Shown: positions 35,421 through 44,038 of the stretch, in pieces | Layout of the letters: each line of letters starts with the position of its first letter | How positions within the stretch are numbered: position 1 is the stretch's first letter | Program-made: the position numbers and the translations under genes | Source: JAVBUP01 sp031555175 | GTDB taxonomy: Bacteria > Bacillota_I > Bacilli_A > Erysipelotrichales > Coprobacillaceae | NCBI GenBank assembly: GCA_031555175.1 | Contig: JAVBUP010000019.1 | Coordinates: forward strand, 11,186 to 75,185 | Length of the DNA stretch: 64,000 nucleotides | Reading direction: 5' to 3' | The notes under the pieces: model-generated | The model's input: only the letters and a program-made list of their open reading frames with translations | Database searches by the model: none | Told to the model about the DNA's origin: nothing

Positions 35421-35447
35421 AAATGAAAGTTCGACTTTCATTTTTTT
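35421..35447 (+). terminator. Terminator of murC
   Basis: AAATGAAAGT / ACTTTCATTT with TCG loop, followed by Ts. Confidence 0.88.
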
Positions 35448-35469
35448 GTTTATCAAATAATTTATATAG

Positions 35470-36114
35470 TTAAAATAATTTCAGAAAAGCGAGAATTATT
35501 AATATAAATCCACTTATCCACGATAAATCGAAGTTTAAACTTTTAGCGAATTTATTACCAATATAGCATCCAAGTTTTATTGCTATAAACCCTGTAAATA
35601 GGGAGAAAATAAAAACAAGCAATACATTAATGTTACCAATTGCTACACCAAAACCAATTGCCAGTCCATCTAACGAAAGAGCTATAGCTAATGAAAATGC
35701 CTCAGCTAGTGAAATAGTTTTTGATTGATCGACATCTGCATCTTCAGGATCGGCATATAGTTGTAGAATAAATTTGAAATTAAGCATAGAAAATTTTATT
35801 TCTCTTTCAACACTACTATATTTTCTAATTATTGATTTTGTAATACTATCTAAAAGTTTTACTATTCCCAATATGAATAGTATTGTAAAGCAAAGTGATG
35901 TTGTTAACCATGATGGAATATATTGCCTAACGATGCTTCCAACTAATAATGACATACCTAAAATAGAACTACATACTGTATTGATTACTTGTACTGATAA
36001 AAAAGGTATTTTGATTTTGTTATTGCCATAGGCAAAACTTGCAACAAATGAATCTAAAGATAAGGCAGATGCTAATATAATTGCTTCTATAATTGCGATT
36101 AAAGAGAAATCCAT
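35470..36114 (-). CDS. ytaF: MntP/YtaF-family membrane protein
   Basis: Six-helix membrane protein of 214 residues with the internal repeat of the MntP/YtaF family: the pairs ALSLDSFVASFAYG near residue 20 and ALSLDGLAIGFGVAIG near residue 150 carry the conserved Asp residues in helices 1 and 4. MntP exports Mn2+; YtaF-type members are annotated as sporulation membrane proteins, with transport role unproven. ATG 36114 has SD GGAGTG; the 14-codon longer frame lacks one. It runs against its neighbours and interrupts the conserved murC-ytxG order. I see no yybP-ykoY manganese riboswitch upstream. Confidence 0.8.
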   Translation of the reverse strand: MDFSLIAIIEAIILASALSLDSFVASFAYGNNKIKIPFLSVQVINTVCSSILGMSLLVGSIVRQYIPSWLTTSLCFTILFILGIVKLLDSITKSIIRKYSSVEREIKFSMLNFKFILQLYADPEDADVDQSKTISLAEAFSLAIALSLDGLAIGFGVAIGNINVLLVFIFSLFTGFIAIKLGCYIGNKFAKSLNFDLSWISGFILIILAFLKLF

Positions 36115-36314
36115 GTTAACACTCCAATTCTTATACATAGTTATTGTATGTTTCATATCTCAAAGTGTAATATAATATGATTTTTAAGATATAAATATGG
36201 GTATTTACCTTAGTTAAATCAGATGCGGCTAATGCAATTTGCTAAATAAATATATCACATGTTATTAATGAAACAAAAAATGTAAGCGAAATGAAAGCAA
36301 AATGAAACAAAAAC

Positions 36315-36328
36315 TGAAAATGCTTTCA
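36315..36328 (+). promoter_or_regulatory. cre-like operator (CcpA box)
   Basis: TGAAAATGCTTTCA matches the 14-base catabolite-responsive consensus TGWAANCGNTNWCA at all but one fixed position and is close to palindromic. It ends 7 bases before the -35 of the ytxG-ytxH-ccpA promoter. A weaker related sequence starts at 36281 (TGTAAGCGAAATGA). Autoregulation by CcpA is inferred. Confidence 0.6.
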
Positions 36329-36335
36329 TTTTTTG

Positions 36336-36363
36336 TTGTAAAGTTGAAAATACTGTGTAATAA
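36336..36363 (+). promoter_or_regulatory. Promoter of ytxG-ytxH-ccpA
   Basis: TTGTAA (36336-36341), 16-base spacer, TAATAA (36358-36363), followed by SD-rich GGAGAAGGAGTGAG. Confidence 0.55.
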
Positions 36364-36390
36364 TATTAACAGGAGAAGGAGTGAGAATGT

Positions 36391-36699
36391 ATGGATATGA
36401 TTGATATCGCACTAACAATAATGCTTGGAGCTGCTGCTTTTGCATTAATTTCTATCGCAATTTTATGTATTCGCGCATTATCAACATTGGAAAAAACTAA
36501 TAGTTTACTTGATAATGCCAATAAAACTGTTGATGATATTAATAAAAAACTGGATATGTTGCAAGAACCAGTCCAAGCGGTGACTGATGGAGTAATGACT
36601 ATTATGTCATGGCGTGACAAACTGGAGAGTATATTAAGTGGAGCATTCTTATTTAATTCAATTAAGAAAAGAAAAAATAAAGGAAAAGGAGCAGAATAA
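36391..36699 (+). CDS. ytxG: YtxG-like DUF948 protein
   Basis: Protein of 102 residues: an N-terminal transmembrane helix (about residues 7-28) followed by a long amphipathic helix (TLEKTNSLLDNANKTVDDI) and a basic tail. This is the DUF948 plan of Bacillus YtxG, a general-stress protein of unknown mechanism. Its stop overlaps the start of ytxH. Gene order ytxG-ytxH-ccpA supports the name. Confidence 0.82.
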   Translation: MDMIDIALTIMLGAAAFALISIAILCIRALSTLEKTNSLLDNANKTVDDINKKLDMLQEPVQAVTDGVMTIMSWRDKLESILSGAFLFNSIKKRKNKGKGAE

Positions 36700-37157
36700 T
36701 GAAAAAAACAGATGTTGTTTTATCAGTATTAGTAGGAGTTGCGATTGGGTGGTTTACTGCACCTAGAAGTGGTAAAGAATCTAGAGAAAACTTTAAAAAA
36801 AATACGCAAAAGACTTATAACACTTTAAAAAATATGACTAAGGAAGAATTTGTGAGTTTATTACAAAGCACTTTAGATAATGTTAAAGGACAAGTTATTA
36901 ATTTTGATTATGAAGGTGCTTCTGAAGAAGTTAAAACAAAATACTATGAATTAATTGATCGTTTAGAAGACTTAATTGATGGTGTAAAAAATAATGAAAG
37001 ATTCCAAGAAATTTCTTTAAGAGTTAAAGAAGAAATATTAAATGTTTTGCAAGATGCTAAAGTATGGGTTAAATCAGTAGTAAGTAAAGATAGCGATGAG
37101 TTTGATTATGAAGATGTAATAGAAGACATCGAAAATATCTCTATTGAATTAGAATAA
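36699..37157 (+). CDS. ytxH: YtxH-domain protein
   Basis: Protein of 152 residues with the YtxH motif: a short hydrophobic helix containing VLVGVAIGWFTAPRSGKESR at the N-terminus, then a long highly charged helical region, probably a coiled coil. The Gly-rich helix followed by APxSGKExR is characteristic. Stress-linked, function unknown. It overlaps both ytxG and ccpA by one base, so the three are co-translated. Confidence 0.85.
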   Translation: MKKTDVVLSVLVGVAIGWFTAPRSGKESRENFKKNTQKTYNTLKNMTKEEFVSLLQSTLDNVKGQVINFDYEGASEEVKTKYYELIDRLEDLIDGVKNNERFQEISLRVKEEILNVLQDAKVWVKSVVSKDSDEFDYEDVIEDIENISIELE

Positions 37158-38152
37158 TGAAGAAAGTAACTATTTATGATGTAGCAAGAGAAGCTGAAGT
37201 TTCGCTTGCAACTGTATCACGTGTAATTAATGGTAGTAGCATTGTTAAAGAAGATACGAGGAATAGAGTTAATGAAGTAATCAAACGCTTAGATTTTAAA
37301 CCAAATGAAATTGCTAGAGGACTTGCAAAAAGCAAAACAACTACAATAGCTGTTGTCTTTCCACAAGCGCTATTTGCGCATGTTAAGGATATGATTGGTG
37401 GTATTGGAGATACGAGTAGAACACTTAAGTATAACATTATGATTCATACTACTGATAATATTGGTAGTGATAATGTTACTGAAGAATTAGTAGAAAGATT
37501 AGTTACATCAAGAGCTGATGGAGTAATTTTATTCAATAATGATATGTTAGAACAACAGTTAGCAGCAATTAGTAAATACAAGATTCCAACTGTGGTAATT
37601 GGAAGGAAAATAGAAGATGAAAGCATTGGATCAATTTATGTTGATGCAGCAAAGATTCTAGAGTCAATTTGTGAAAACTATTTATCTAAAGGAATTACTG
37701 ATATAGCTTACTTTACAGCTGAGCAAAATCTTGTTGAAAAAGAAGAAGCTATTAAAGGCTTGAAAGATGCTTATAGTAAATATAATTTAGACTTTAACAA
37801 CATTGTTGAGGTTTCAACGCGTTATGAAGAGAATTACCCAGAGTTTGTAGAGTATTTCAAAAAACATAGACACCAAGTTGTTATCGCTGGATATGATAAA
37901 GAAGGAGTAGCTGTAATAAATGCTGCCACTGAAAATAATATTTCCGTGCCAAATGATATGGAAGTAATTGGATTCTTTAATACAAGTTATGGTGTTATGG
38001 TTAAACCAACATTGACAACAATAGCTGTTCCAGTGTATGATATGGGGGCATTAGCTCTTCGTTTACTAACTAAAATGTTAAATGAAGAACCTATTGAGGC
38101 AATGAGTATTGCGGTTAGTCATTCATTGATTAAAAGAGATTCAACTAAATAA
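37157..38152 (+). CDS. ccpA: LacI-family regulator, catabolite control protein CcpA
   Basis: LacI/GalR repressor of 331 residues. The N-terminal helix-turn-helix is near-consensus for CcpA (TIYDVAREAEVSLATVSRVING) read here as TIYDVAREAEVS and LATVSRVING, followed by the hinge helix (NEIARGLAKSKTTTIAV) and a periplasmic-binding-protein-like core. In Firmicutes CcpA with HPr-Ser-P governs carbon catabolite control. Position in ytxG-ytxH-ccpA-tyrS matches Bacillus. A cre-like box precedes the operon. The start lies in the stop of ytxH without a separate strong SD. It is possible that it regulates other sugars instead, but synteny makes CcpA most likely. Confidence 0.85.
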   Translation: MKKVTIYDVAREAEVSLATVSRVINGSSIVKEDTRNRVNEVIKRLDFKPNEIARGLAKSKTTTIAVVFPQALFAHVKDMIGGIGDTSRTLKYNIMIHTTDNIGSDNVTEELVERLVTSRADGVILFNNDMLEQQLAAISKYKIPTVVIGRKIEDESIGSIYVDAAKILESICENYLSKGITDIAYFTAEQNLVEKEEAIKGLKDAYSKYNLDFNNIVEVSTRYEENYPEFVEYFKKHRHQVVIAGYDKEGVAVINAATENNISVPNDMEVIGFFNTSYGVMVKPTLTTIAVPVYDMGALALRLLTKMLNEEPIEAMSIAVSHSLIKRDSTK

Positions 38153-38360
38153 AGGCGTTGAGAGAACATAGTAGTATTCAAAAAACATGCAGAGAGCTTG
38201 TGGATGGTGCAAACAAGTTGTAATAGAATATGAATACAGTCTGGAGCTTTTCTAGCAAAACTAGAAACGGATAAACCGTTAAAAAATGAGTGCATACGTA
38301 AGTATGAATTAAGGTGGTACCACGAGACATCGTCCTTTTGTGATGATGTCTTTTTTATGT
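38153..38360 (+). promoter_or_regulatory. Tyrosine T-box riboswitch upstream of tyrS
   Basis: A full T-box leader. Stem I carries an AG-bulge-like GTTGAGAGAAC and a distal-loop sequence (AGAGAGCTTGTGGATGG). The specifier region GAATACAG has UAC (Tyr) at 38235-38237. The T-box sequence AAGGTGGTACCACG (38311-38324) pairs UGGU with an ACCA tRNA end. The terminator AGACATC / GATGTCT plus TTTTTT spans 38325-38356. Uncharged tRNA-Tyr should favour antitermination and tyrS expression. No clear separate promoter is seen, so read-through from ccpA may supply it. Confidence 0.93.
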
Positions 38361-38379
38361 TATTTAAGGAGGAAAAAAT

Positions 38380-39630
38380 ATGAATTTATTTGATGATTTA
38401 AAATGGCGTGGCTTAGTAAAAGATGTAACTAATGAAGAAAATATAAGAAGAGAATTAGAGAAACCAATTCACTTATATGTAGGGTTTGATCCAACTGGTC
38501 CTAGTTTACATGTTGGACATTTAGTACCTTTACTAATGTTAAGAAGATTTCAATTAGCTGGACATCATCCAATTGCTTTAGCTGGTGGTGGAACAGGAAT
38601 GATTGGAGATCCAGGCGGAAGAAAATCAGAAAGAACATTATTAACAGCAGAAGATGTATCATACAATGTAGAATGCATTAAAAAGCAGTTATCAGCCTTC
38701 CTAGACTTCGAAAGTGAAAACAAGGCTACTTTATTAAATAATTATGAATGGTTGAGTAAAATCAATATAATTGACTTTTTACGTGATTATGGAAAGCATT
38801 TCAGTATTAATTACATGTTAGCAAAGGATGTTGTAGCATCAAGACTAGAAGTTGGTATTTCTTTTACTGAATTTACCTATATGATTCTGCAATCAATTGA
38901 CTTTTATCATTTAAATAAAGAATATAACTGTGTGATTCAAGCTGGTGGAAGTGATCAATGGGGTAACTTAACATCTGGAACTGATTTTATAAGAAAAATG
39001 TCTGGACCAGAAGCTATTGCTGAAGCATTTACATTACCATTAATAACAAAAGCAGATGGAAGCAAATTTGGTAAATCAGAAGGTAAAGCAGTTTGGTTAG
39101 ATAAAGAAAGAACAAGTCCATATGAATTCTATCAATTCTGGATAAACTCCCAAGATGAAGTAGTAGCTCATTATTTAAAAGTATTTACATTCTTATCAAA
39201 AGAAGAAATAGAAGCAGTAATGGCTGAGCATGAACAAGTTCCACATTTACGTATCGCTCAAAATAGATTAGCTACAGAAGTAACAACAACTGTTCATGGT
39301 AAGGAATTATGTGATGAAGCAATTAATATTTCAAAAATATTATTCTCAGGAGATATTTCTAGTTTAACATTAAGCCAAGTAAAAGCTTGTTTTGGTGGAA
39401 TGCCAACAACAGAAATGACAGAAGATACAAATATAGTCGATGCTTTAGTATTATGCGGCGGGGCTAGTTCAAAACGTGAAGCTAGAGATTTTATTAAGAA
39501 TGGTGTGTTAGTAAATGGTAATAAGATTACTGATGAAGCATTCATTGTATCTAAAGATAATGCATTTGGTAATGAAGCAACGGTAATTCGTAGAGGTAAA
39601 AAGAATTACTATGTAATTAAACATATTTAG
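38380..39630 (+). CDS. tyrS: Tyrosyl-tRNA synthetase
   Basis: Class I aminoacyl-tRNA synthetase of 416 residues, bacterial TyrRS-1 type. The HIGH-type motif is in PTGPSLHVGHL (about residue 45), the tyrosine-binding block includes GGSDQWGN, and the KMSKS-type loop is KFGKSEGKAVW. A C-terminal S4-like domain (SSKREARDFIKNGVLVNG) binds tRNA. Controlled by the T-box just upstream. SD AAGGAGG. Confidence 0.97.
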   Translation: MNLFDDLKWRGLVKDVTNEENIRRELEKPIHLYVGFDPTGPSLHVGHLVPLLMLRRFQLAGHHPIALAGGGTGMIGDPGGRKSERTLLTAEDVSYNVECIKKQLSAFLDFESENKATLLNNYEWLSKINIIDFLRDYGKHFSINYMLAKDVVASRLEVGISFTEFTYMILQSIDFYHLNKEYNCVIQAGGSDQWGNLTSGTDFIRKMSGPEAIAEAFTLPLITKADGSKFGKSEGKAVWLDKERTSPYEFYQFWINSQDEVVAHYLKVFTFLSKEEIEAVMAEHEQVPHLRIAQNRLATEVTTTVHGKELCDEAINISKILFSGDISSLTLSQVKACFGGMPTTEMTEDTNIVDALVLCGGASSKREARDFIKNGVLVNGNKITDEAFIVSKDNAFGNEATVIRRGKKNYYVIKHI

Positions 39631-39632
39631 TC

Positions 39633-39662
39633 AAAAAGTGTCTATGAAAATAGGCCTTTTTA
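39633..39662 (+). terminator. Terminator of tyrS
   Basis: AAAAAG-(T)-GTCTAT / ATAGGC-CTTTTT with a GAAA tetraloop. Confidence 0.75.
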
Positions 39663-39705
39663 TTTATCATTATGATATAATCAAATTAACTTAGGGGGAA
39701 GACTT

Positions 39706-40665
39706 ATGGAAAAAATTCTAGTTATGGGAGGCAGTTATTTTATTGGTAAGAAGATTGTTGAAGTGTTATTAGAAAATAATTATGAAGTATATGTACTTAA
39801 TCGTGGTAGTAATATAACTCCACAAGGAGCAAAACAACTTATATGTGATCGTAATGATGAAAATCAGATGAGGAACATATTGAAAGAATTAGAGTTTGAG
39901 ATAGTAGTAGATGTTAGTGGATTGAATAGTGATCATGCATCAATTCTCTACAAAGCCTTAAATAAAAATAAAATAAAGAAATTCATATTTATTAGTTCAA
40001 GTGCTGTCTATGATATTGATAAACTTAACTTACCTTTTAAAGAAACTGATATACTTGGTGAGAATAAATACTGGGGACAATATGGCACTGATAAAATAGC
40101 AGCGGAAGTAAAGTACCAAGAGTTATTTAAACAAGATAGTATGGAATTGATTATCCTTAGGCCTCCATATGTTTATGGTGAAAACAACTATGCACAAAGA
40201 GAGAGTTTTATCTTTGATCATATTTATTACAATAAACCAATTATTATTCCTGCATCTAATCCTCGATTACAGTTTATATATACTACTGATCTTGCAAATA
40301 TAATTATCAAATTGATAAATACAAAATTACCAAACTTAGCAATCTTTAATGTTGGCAATAAAAAAGAAGTATTAGTATCAGAGTGGATAGATATGTGTGC
40401 TAAAGTTATGGGAAAAAGCCATGATACAATAATGTTTGACTATAAAGAAGAAGGATATATGATTAGAGATTTCTTCCCATTCCATGATTACAGCAATGTT
40501 CTAGATGTCACTAAAATCAATGAAATATATGAAATTGAAACCAATTTTGAAGTTGGATTAAGGGCAGCTTATGAGTGGTATCTAGAGAATCAACATAGTA
40601 TAGTCTTTAAGAAGAATGTTTTAGAGAATGAAACGAAAATATTATCTAGTATAAATAAAGAATAA
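39706..40665 (+). CDS. NAD-dependent epimerase/dehydratase family protein
   Basis: Extended short-chain dehydrogenase of 319 residues. The Rossmann glycine motif is GGSYFIGK at the N-terminus (a GxxxxxG variant); the Ser/Tyr/Lys active site is FISSSAVYD and YGTDKIAAE (YxxxK); the later block LRPPYVYGE is typical of nucleotide-sugar epimerases. The substrate is unknown. It is not a standard GalE by sequence, so I do not assign it to the Leloir genes downstream. It is followed 15 bases on by a metallopeptidase-like gene and probably co-transcribed. SD AGGGGGAAG. Confidence 0.82.
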   Translation: MEKILVMGGSYFIGKKIVEVLLENNYEVYVLNRGSNITPQGAKQLICDRNDENQMRNILKELEFEIVVDVSGLNSDHASILYKALNKNKIKKFIFISSSAVYDIDKLNLPFKETDILGENKYWGQYGTDKIAAEVKYQELFKQDSMELIILRPPYVYGENNYAQRESFIFDHIYYNKPIIIPASNPRLQFIYTTDLANIIIKLINTKLPNLAIFNVGNKKEVLVSEWIDMCAKVMGKSHDTIMFDYKEEGYMIRDFFPFHDYSNVLDVTKINEIYEIETNFEVGLRAAYEWYLENQHSIVFKKNVLENETKILSSINKE

Positions 40666-40680
40666 TATAGGGGTATAGTT

Positions 40681-41739
40681 ATGCAAATGTTATATACAAA
40701 AGTTAATGAAGTACTTAGTAAGGTAAACTTCAATGCCATATGGCCAGGGTTTTCGCAATCTGGCTTTGCACTATATAATGATGATGAGGTTTATTTAGCT
40801 AACGAAGTGATTGCTTATGACAACCGATTTCTTGGTAATACAAGTATCGAGTATAATGATGAGTTCATTGCAATATGGTATGTGAAAGACCCAGAACATG
40901 AAGATATTGAAATATTAGCATCAAATTTAGTCCATGAAATGTTTCACGTATTTCAGAAATTAAATGATGAATGCCGCTATCCTAACGATTTAATACTACT
41001 AAGTTACCCAGATAATATTGAGAACTATATAGTTAAGTATCAAGAAAACTTATTACTTGCTAAAGCCTATAGGTCAGATGATATAACGTTAAGGAAGGAA
41101 TTATTAGAGCAATACATGGCAGCACGTAAATATCGTGAAAGGTTGATAGGAGACATAATTAACCAGGAGTATTTGACTGAAACTATAGAAGGAATGGCAG
41201 AGTATGCTGGATGCATGGCTTTAAAACAAATATCTTATGAAAAATATATCTGTAAAATAAACGATTACATTGAGATACTTCAATCATTTAATGAATATTT
41301 TTTTGAGATAAGAAGAATGTTATATTATTCTGGAGTCGTATCTTGTATTGTACTTAATGATATTCATAAAAACTTCTATCATAAAATTGGTGATACTGAG
41401 TTATCTTTATTTTCAATAATTTTGCGAGATGTAACTGAAGAAAAACCGATTATCAATATAGATATGGCGAAAATTTTTGATGTGATAGATAAGTATTTAA
41501 TTAACAAAAACAAAACATTTGATGATTTCATATTAACTCATTCCGATACTATATCTTGTAAAGGGTATATATGTGGTTATGACCCAATGAATATGTCTAG
41601 ATTAGATGATATGCTGCTGTGTACGAAGTTTGTTATGATTAAGTCAGACGTAGAAAACAGTCCAATATTTATTCAGGGACCTGTACTAATAAATTTAGTT
41701 TCTGGAACAATCAGAGAAGTTATTTCGTATATAAAATAG
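40681..41739 (+). CDS. Putative zinc metallopeptidase-fold protein, unknown family
   Basis: A 352-residue protein I cannot place in a named family. It has a clear HExxH (LVHEMFHVFQ, residues 85-89) and, about 80 residues later, ETIEGMAEYAG (Glu 170 or 174), which fits the third-ligand helix of a gluzincin. The rest is helical with several aromatic segments. There is no signal peptide or membrane helix, so it is probably cytoplasmic. It lies 15 bases after the SDR gene with SD AGGGGTA. Peptidase activity is inferred only from the motif. Confidence 0.6.
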   Translation: MQMLYTKVNEVLSKVNFNAIWPGFSQSGFALYNDDEVYLANEVIAYDNRFLGNTSIEYNDEFIAIWYVKDPEHEDIEILASNLVHEMFHVFQKLNDECRYPNDLILLSYPDNIENYIVKYQENLLLAKAYRSDDITLRKELLEQYMAARKYRERLIGDIINQEYLTETIEGMAEYAGCMALKQISYEKYICKINDYIEILQSFNEYFFEIRRMLYYSGVVSCIVLNDIHKNFYHKIGDTELSLFSIILRDVTEEKPIINIDMAKIFDVIDKYLINKNKTFDDFILTHSDTISCKGYICGYDPMNMSRLDDMLLCTKFVMIKSDVENSPIFIQGPVLINLVSGTIREVISYIK

Positions 41740-42078
41740 CGTATTTTTTTCTAATCATATATTCCTACTATGCCATCAGTTACATAATATTTAAAGTCTG
41801 AAATATCTTTTAAATATATCATTCATTAATATAAAATGCTGATAAGTTGTTCATAAATATATTAATAATTATATTGACTTCTTTAAAAGAAGAATAACTT
41901 CTATTATTAAGAAGTATTTATATGGAGATTTTAATTAAACTACAGTATAGATAAATTGAATATTGGTCAGCGAGTATTGATAAATTTGAAATTTTCGAGT
42001 TTAATTTGGTAAAATTTCTATCTTCTCTAACAATAATTTAATAAATTTGCTATAATAGATGTATTGGGGGAAAACGTA
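41740..42078 (+). other. Intergenic region ahead of the R-M-like operon
   Basis: A 339-base very AT-rich gap with no convincing gene. It holds two adjacent small inverted repeats, CTTCTT-TAA-AAGAAG (about 41878) and ACTTCT-N7-AGAAGT (about 41898), and an extended -10 (TGC-TATAAT, 42048-42056) that should start the methylase operon. The repeats may be operator sites; no controller gene is seen. Confidence 0.4.
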
Positions 42079-43224
42079 ATGAATACTTTCATAAAGTGGG
42101 CTGGTGGCAAAGAAAAAGAATTAAAATATATACTTCCTAACCTGCCAGAAACAATAAATAATTTTTATGAGCCATTTCTAGGTGGCGGGGCAGTATTTCT
42201 TTCAATGTCTGATATTGAAATTGATGGAGAGAGATTCATTAATGATAAATCAATAGAGCTGATATCATTATATAGATTTATAGCTGAGAGGAACAATCCT
42301 TTTTTCGCTTCACTGGACTTATTATTGCACAATTGGAATATTCTTGGAGACGTAGTAGAAAATCATGCAATTGAGCTTGTGAATCTTTATTACAATTTTC
42401 GCAACAATTTGATTGATGTGGATGATTTGGCGACTAATTTACACACTTTTGTAATAGAAAACAGAGATGAGTTTAATGGGATTATGGAAGTGCAACATAA
42501 TCCAGAAGTAGATAGATTTATATTAGAAATTAACAAAACTTTGTTGCGTAAAATGATAAGAATGAGGCGTATTGAAATATTAAATGAAGAGTTAAATTAC
42601 GATGATGTGTTATCTAACATAGAGACAGCATTTAGAAGTTCTTATTATACACATTTTAGATATTTATATAATAATAGGACTAATCTAGGGCTTGAGGAAA
42701 CTTTTTCATCTGCGTTGTTCTATTTTATACGTGAATACTGTTATGCTTCAATGTTTAGATACAATGTATCTGGAGAGTTTAATGTTCCCTATGGTGGGAT
42801 TGCTTATAATCGTAAAAATTTAGGGAAAAAAATTGATTATATAGAATCAGAATTTTTATCTAATTATTTACAACGTGCAAATATATATTGTGAAGATTTT
42901 TTTACTTTTTTTGAAATTAATCCTCCGCAATTTGGCGATTTTATTTTCCTTGATCCACCGTATGATACGGAGTTTTCCAATTACTTGAATAGTGATTTTA
43001 ATCAAAACGACCAACATAGACTATTTGAATTTCTTTCAAATACAGAAGCTAGTTTTATGCTAATTATTAAGAATACTGATTTTATTTATAATCTTTACAA
43101 TACTAATCCAAATTTTTTTATTGTAAGTTTTGATAAAACATATTTAGTAAATATAAAGAATAGGAACACAAGAAATGTGGAGCATTTAATAATAACTAAT
43201 TATATGCTAGGAGGTGAATTATAG
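42079..43224 (+). CDS. DNA adenine methyltransferase (D12/Dam class)
   Basis: N6-adenine DNA methyltransferase of 381 residues. The SAM-binding start motif KWAGGKEKEL and the FYEPFLGGGAVF block mark the D12 (Dam/DpnM) class, and the catalytic motif is FLDPPYDTEF (DPPY at about 292). It is about 100 residues longer than standalone Dam because of a helical insertion between the two motifs, in the target-recognition region. ATG 42079 is preferred (SD GGGGGAA). Followed by an HNH and a GIY-YIG nuclease, so it is probably the protective methylase of a restriction system. The recognition site cannot be read from sequence. Confidence 0.88.
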   Translation: MNTFIKWAGGKEKELKYILPNLPETINNFYEPFLGGGAVFLSMSDIEIDGERFINDKSIELISLYRFIAERNNPFFASLDLLLHNWNILGDVVENHAIELVNLYYNFRNNLIDVDDLATNLHTFVIENRDEFNGIMEVQHNPEVDRFILEINKTLLRKMIRMRRIEILNEELNYDDVLSNIETAFRSSYYTHFRYLYNNRTNLGLEETFSSALFYFIREYCYASMFRYNVSGEFNVPYGGIAYNRKNLGKKIDYIESEFLSNYLQRANIYCEDFFTFFEINPPQFGDFIFLDPPYDTEFSNYLNSDFNQNDQHRLFEFLSNTEASFMLIIKNTDFIYNLYNTNPNFFIVSFDKTYLVNIKNRNTRNVEHLIITNYMLGGEL

Positions 43225-43225
43225 T

Positions 43226-44038
43226 ATGAAAAAAGAACAACAAAACAGAATTTTAGAACCGGATTTGATTTTGCCGGCAGTAAAATTAATTAAAGATTAT
43301 CCGGGTATTACTACAACTGAGTTGATTATTGCTCTTGAGAAAAATTTAGTTCTCAGTAATGAGGATAAAGCAATAAATACTGGGAGAAAAGACACAAAGT
43401 TTAGCCAAGAAGTGAGGAATTTGGTTTCTCATAAAAACAAGAGATTTTTTACATATGTTAAGGTTACAAAGATTTCTAGGCGAGAAGGGGGAAGTAGTTT
43501 TGTAATTACAAACGCTGGTGAGGCATATCTTAAAAAAGAAGAAAATGCTGCAAAATTAGATGGTGAGTTTGACTTGAAATACCAGGTAAGCATTCAGTCG
43601 TGTGATCCATATACTTCCAAGAATGATCTAGAATTTTCTAATAATAGAGAGCCTCATCAAGTTACAATAAAAGGCAATAAAAAATGGAGGACTGACCCGA
43701 GGATATCAAAGACTGTATTAAGTGATAATGAATATAAATGTGAGTTCAGTAGTATAGATGGAGTATCCCATATAACTTTTAAAACAAAATTAGGAAATGA
43801 GTATGTCGAAGGACATCATTTGATACCTATGTCTGCGCAAACTGATTTTAATCTAAATTTAGATAGAAGTTCCAATATAATTTCGTTGTGCCCCATTTGC
43901 CATAAGCAGTTACACTATGGATCATTAGAAGAAAAAGTTAAAAAATTGAAACCACTATTTGATATGAGAATCTCTAAATTAAGTTCAGAATCTATTGATA
44001 TCACGTTTGAAAAATTGGTTAATAAATACTATAAATAA
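43226..44038 (+). CDS. HNH endonuclease, putative restriction enzyme
   Basis: Protein of 270 residues. The N-terminal part (about 1-95) looks like a winged-helix DNA-binding domain (TTTELIIALEKNL...VSHKNKRFFTYVKV). The C-terminal part is an HNH/beta-beta-alpha-metal nuclease: YVEGHHLIPMSAQ, NIISLCPICHKQLHYG with the CxxC...H set for zinc. It directly follows the methylase, whose stop overlaps its SD (AGGAGGTG, 43209-43216); ATG 43226 is chosen. Likely the restriction partner. Confidence 0.82.
   Translation: MKKEQQNRILEPDLILPAVKLIKDYPGITTTELIIALEKNLVLSNEDKAINTGRKDTKFSQEVRNLVSHKNKRFFTYVKVTKISRREGGSSFVITNAGEAYLKKEENAAKLDGEFDLKYQVSIQSCDPYTSKNDLEFSNNREPHQVTIKGNKKWRTDPRISKTVLSDNEYKCEFSSIDGVSHITFKTKLGNEYVEGHHLIPMSAQTDFNLNLDRSSNIISLCPICHKQLHYGSLEEKVKKLKPLFDMRISKLSSESIDITFEKLVNKYYK

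Noticed and set aside
36115..36300. yybP-ykoY manganese riboswitch ahead of the MntP/YtaF-like gene
   Set aside because: The conserved GGGGAGUA-type loops and paired stems of that riboswitch are not found on the minus strand.
39706..40665. SDR gene as galE of the Leloir pathway
   Set aside because: The glycine motif and overall sequence are not those of GalE, and an R-M-like operon and a metallopeptidase gene lie between it and galT.
41740..42078. Degenerate mobile-element end or attachment site beside the R-M-like operon
   Set aside because: Only short local palindromes were seen; no target-site duplication, transposase remnant, tRNA or integrase.
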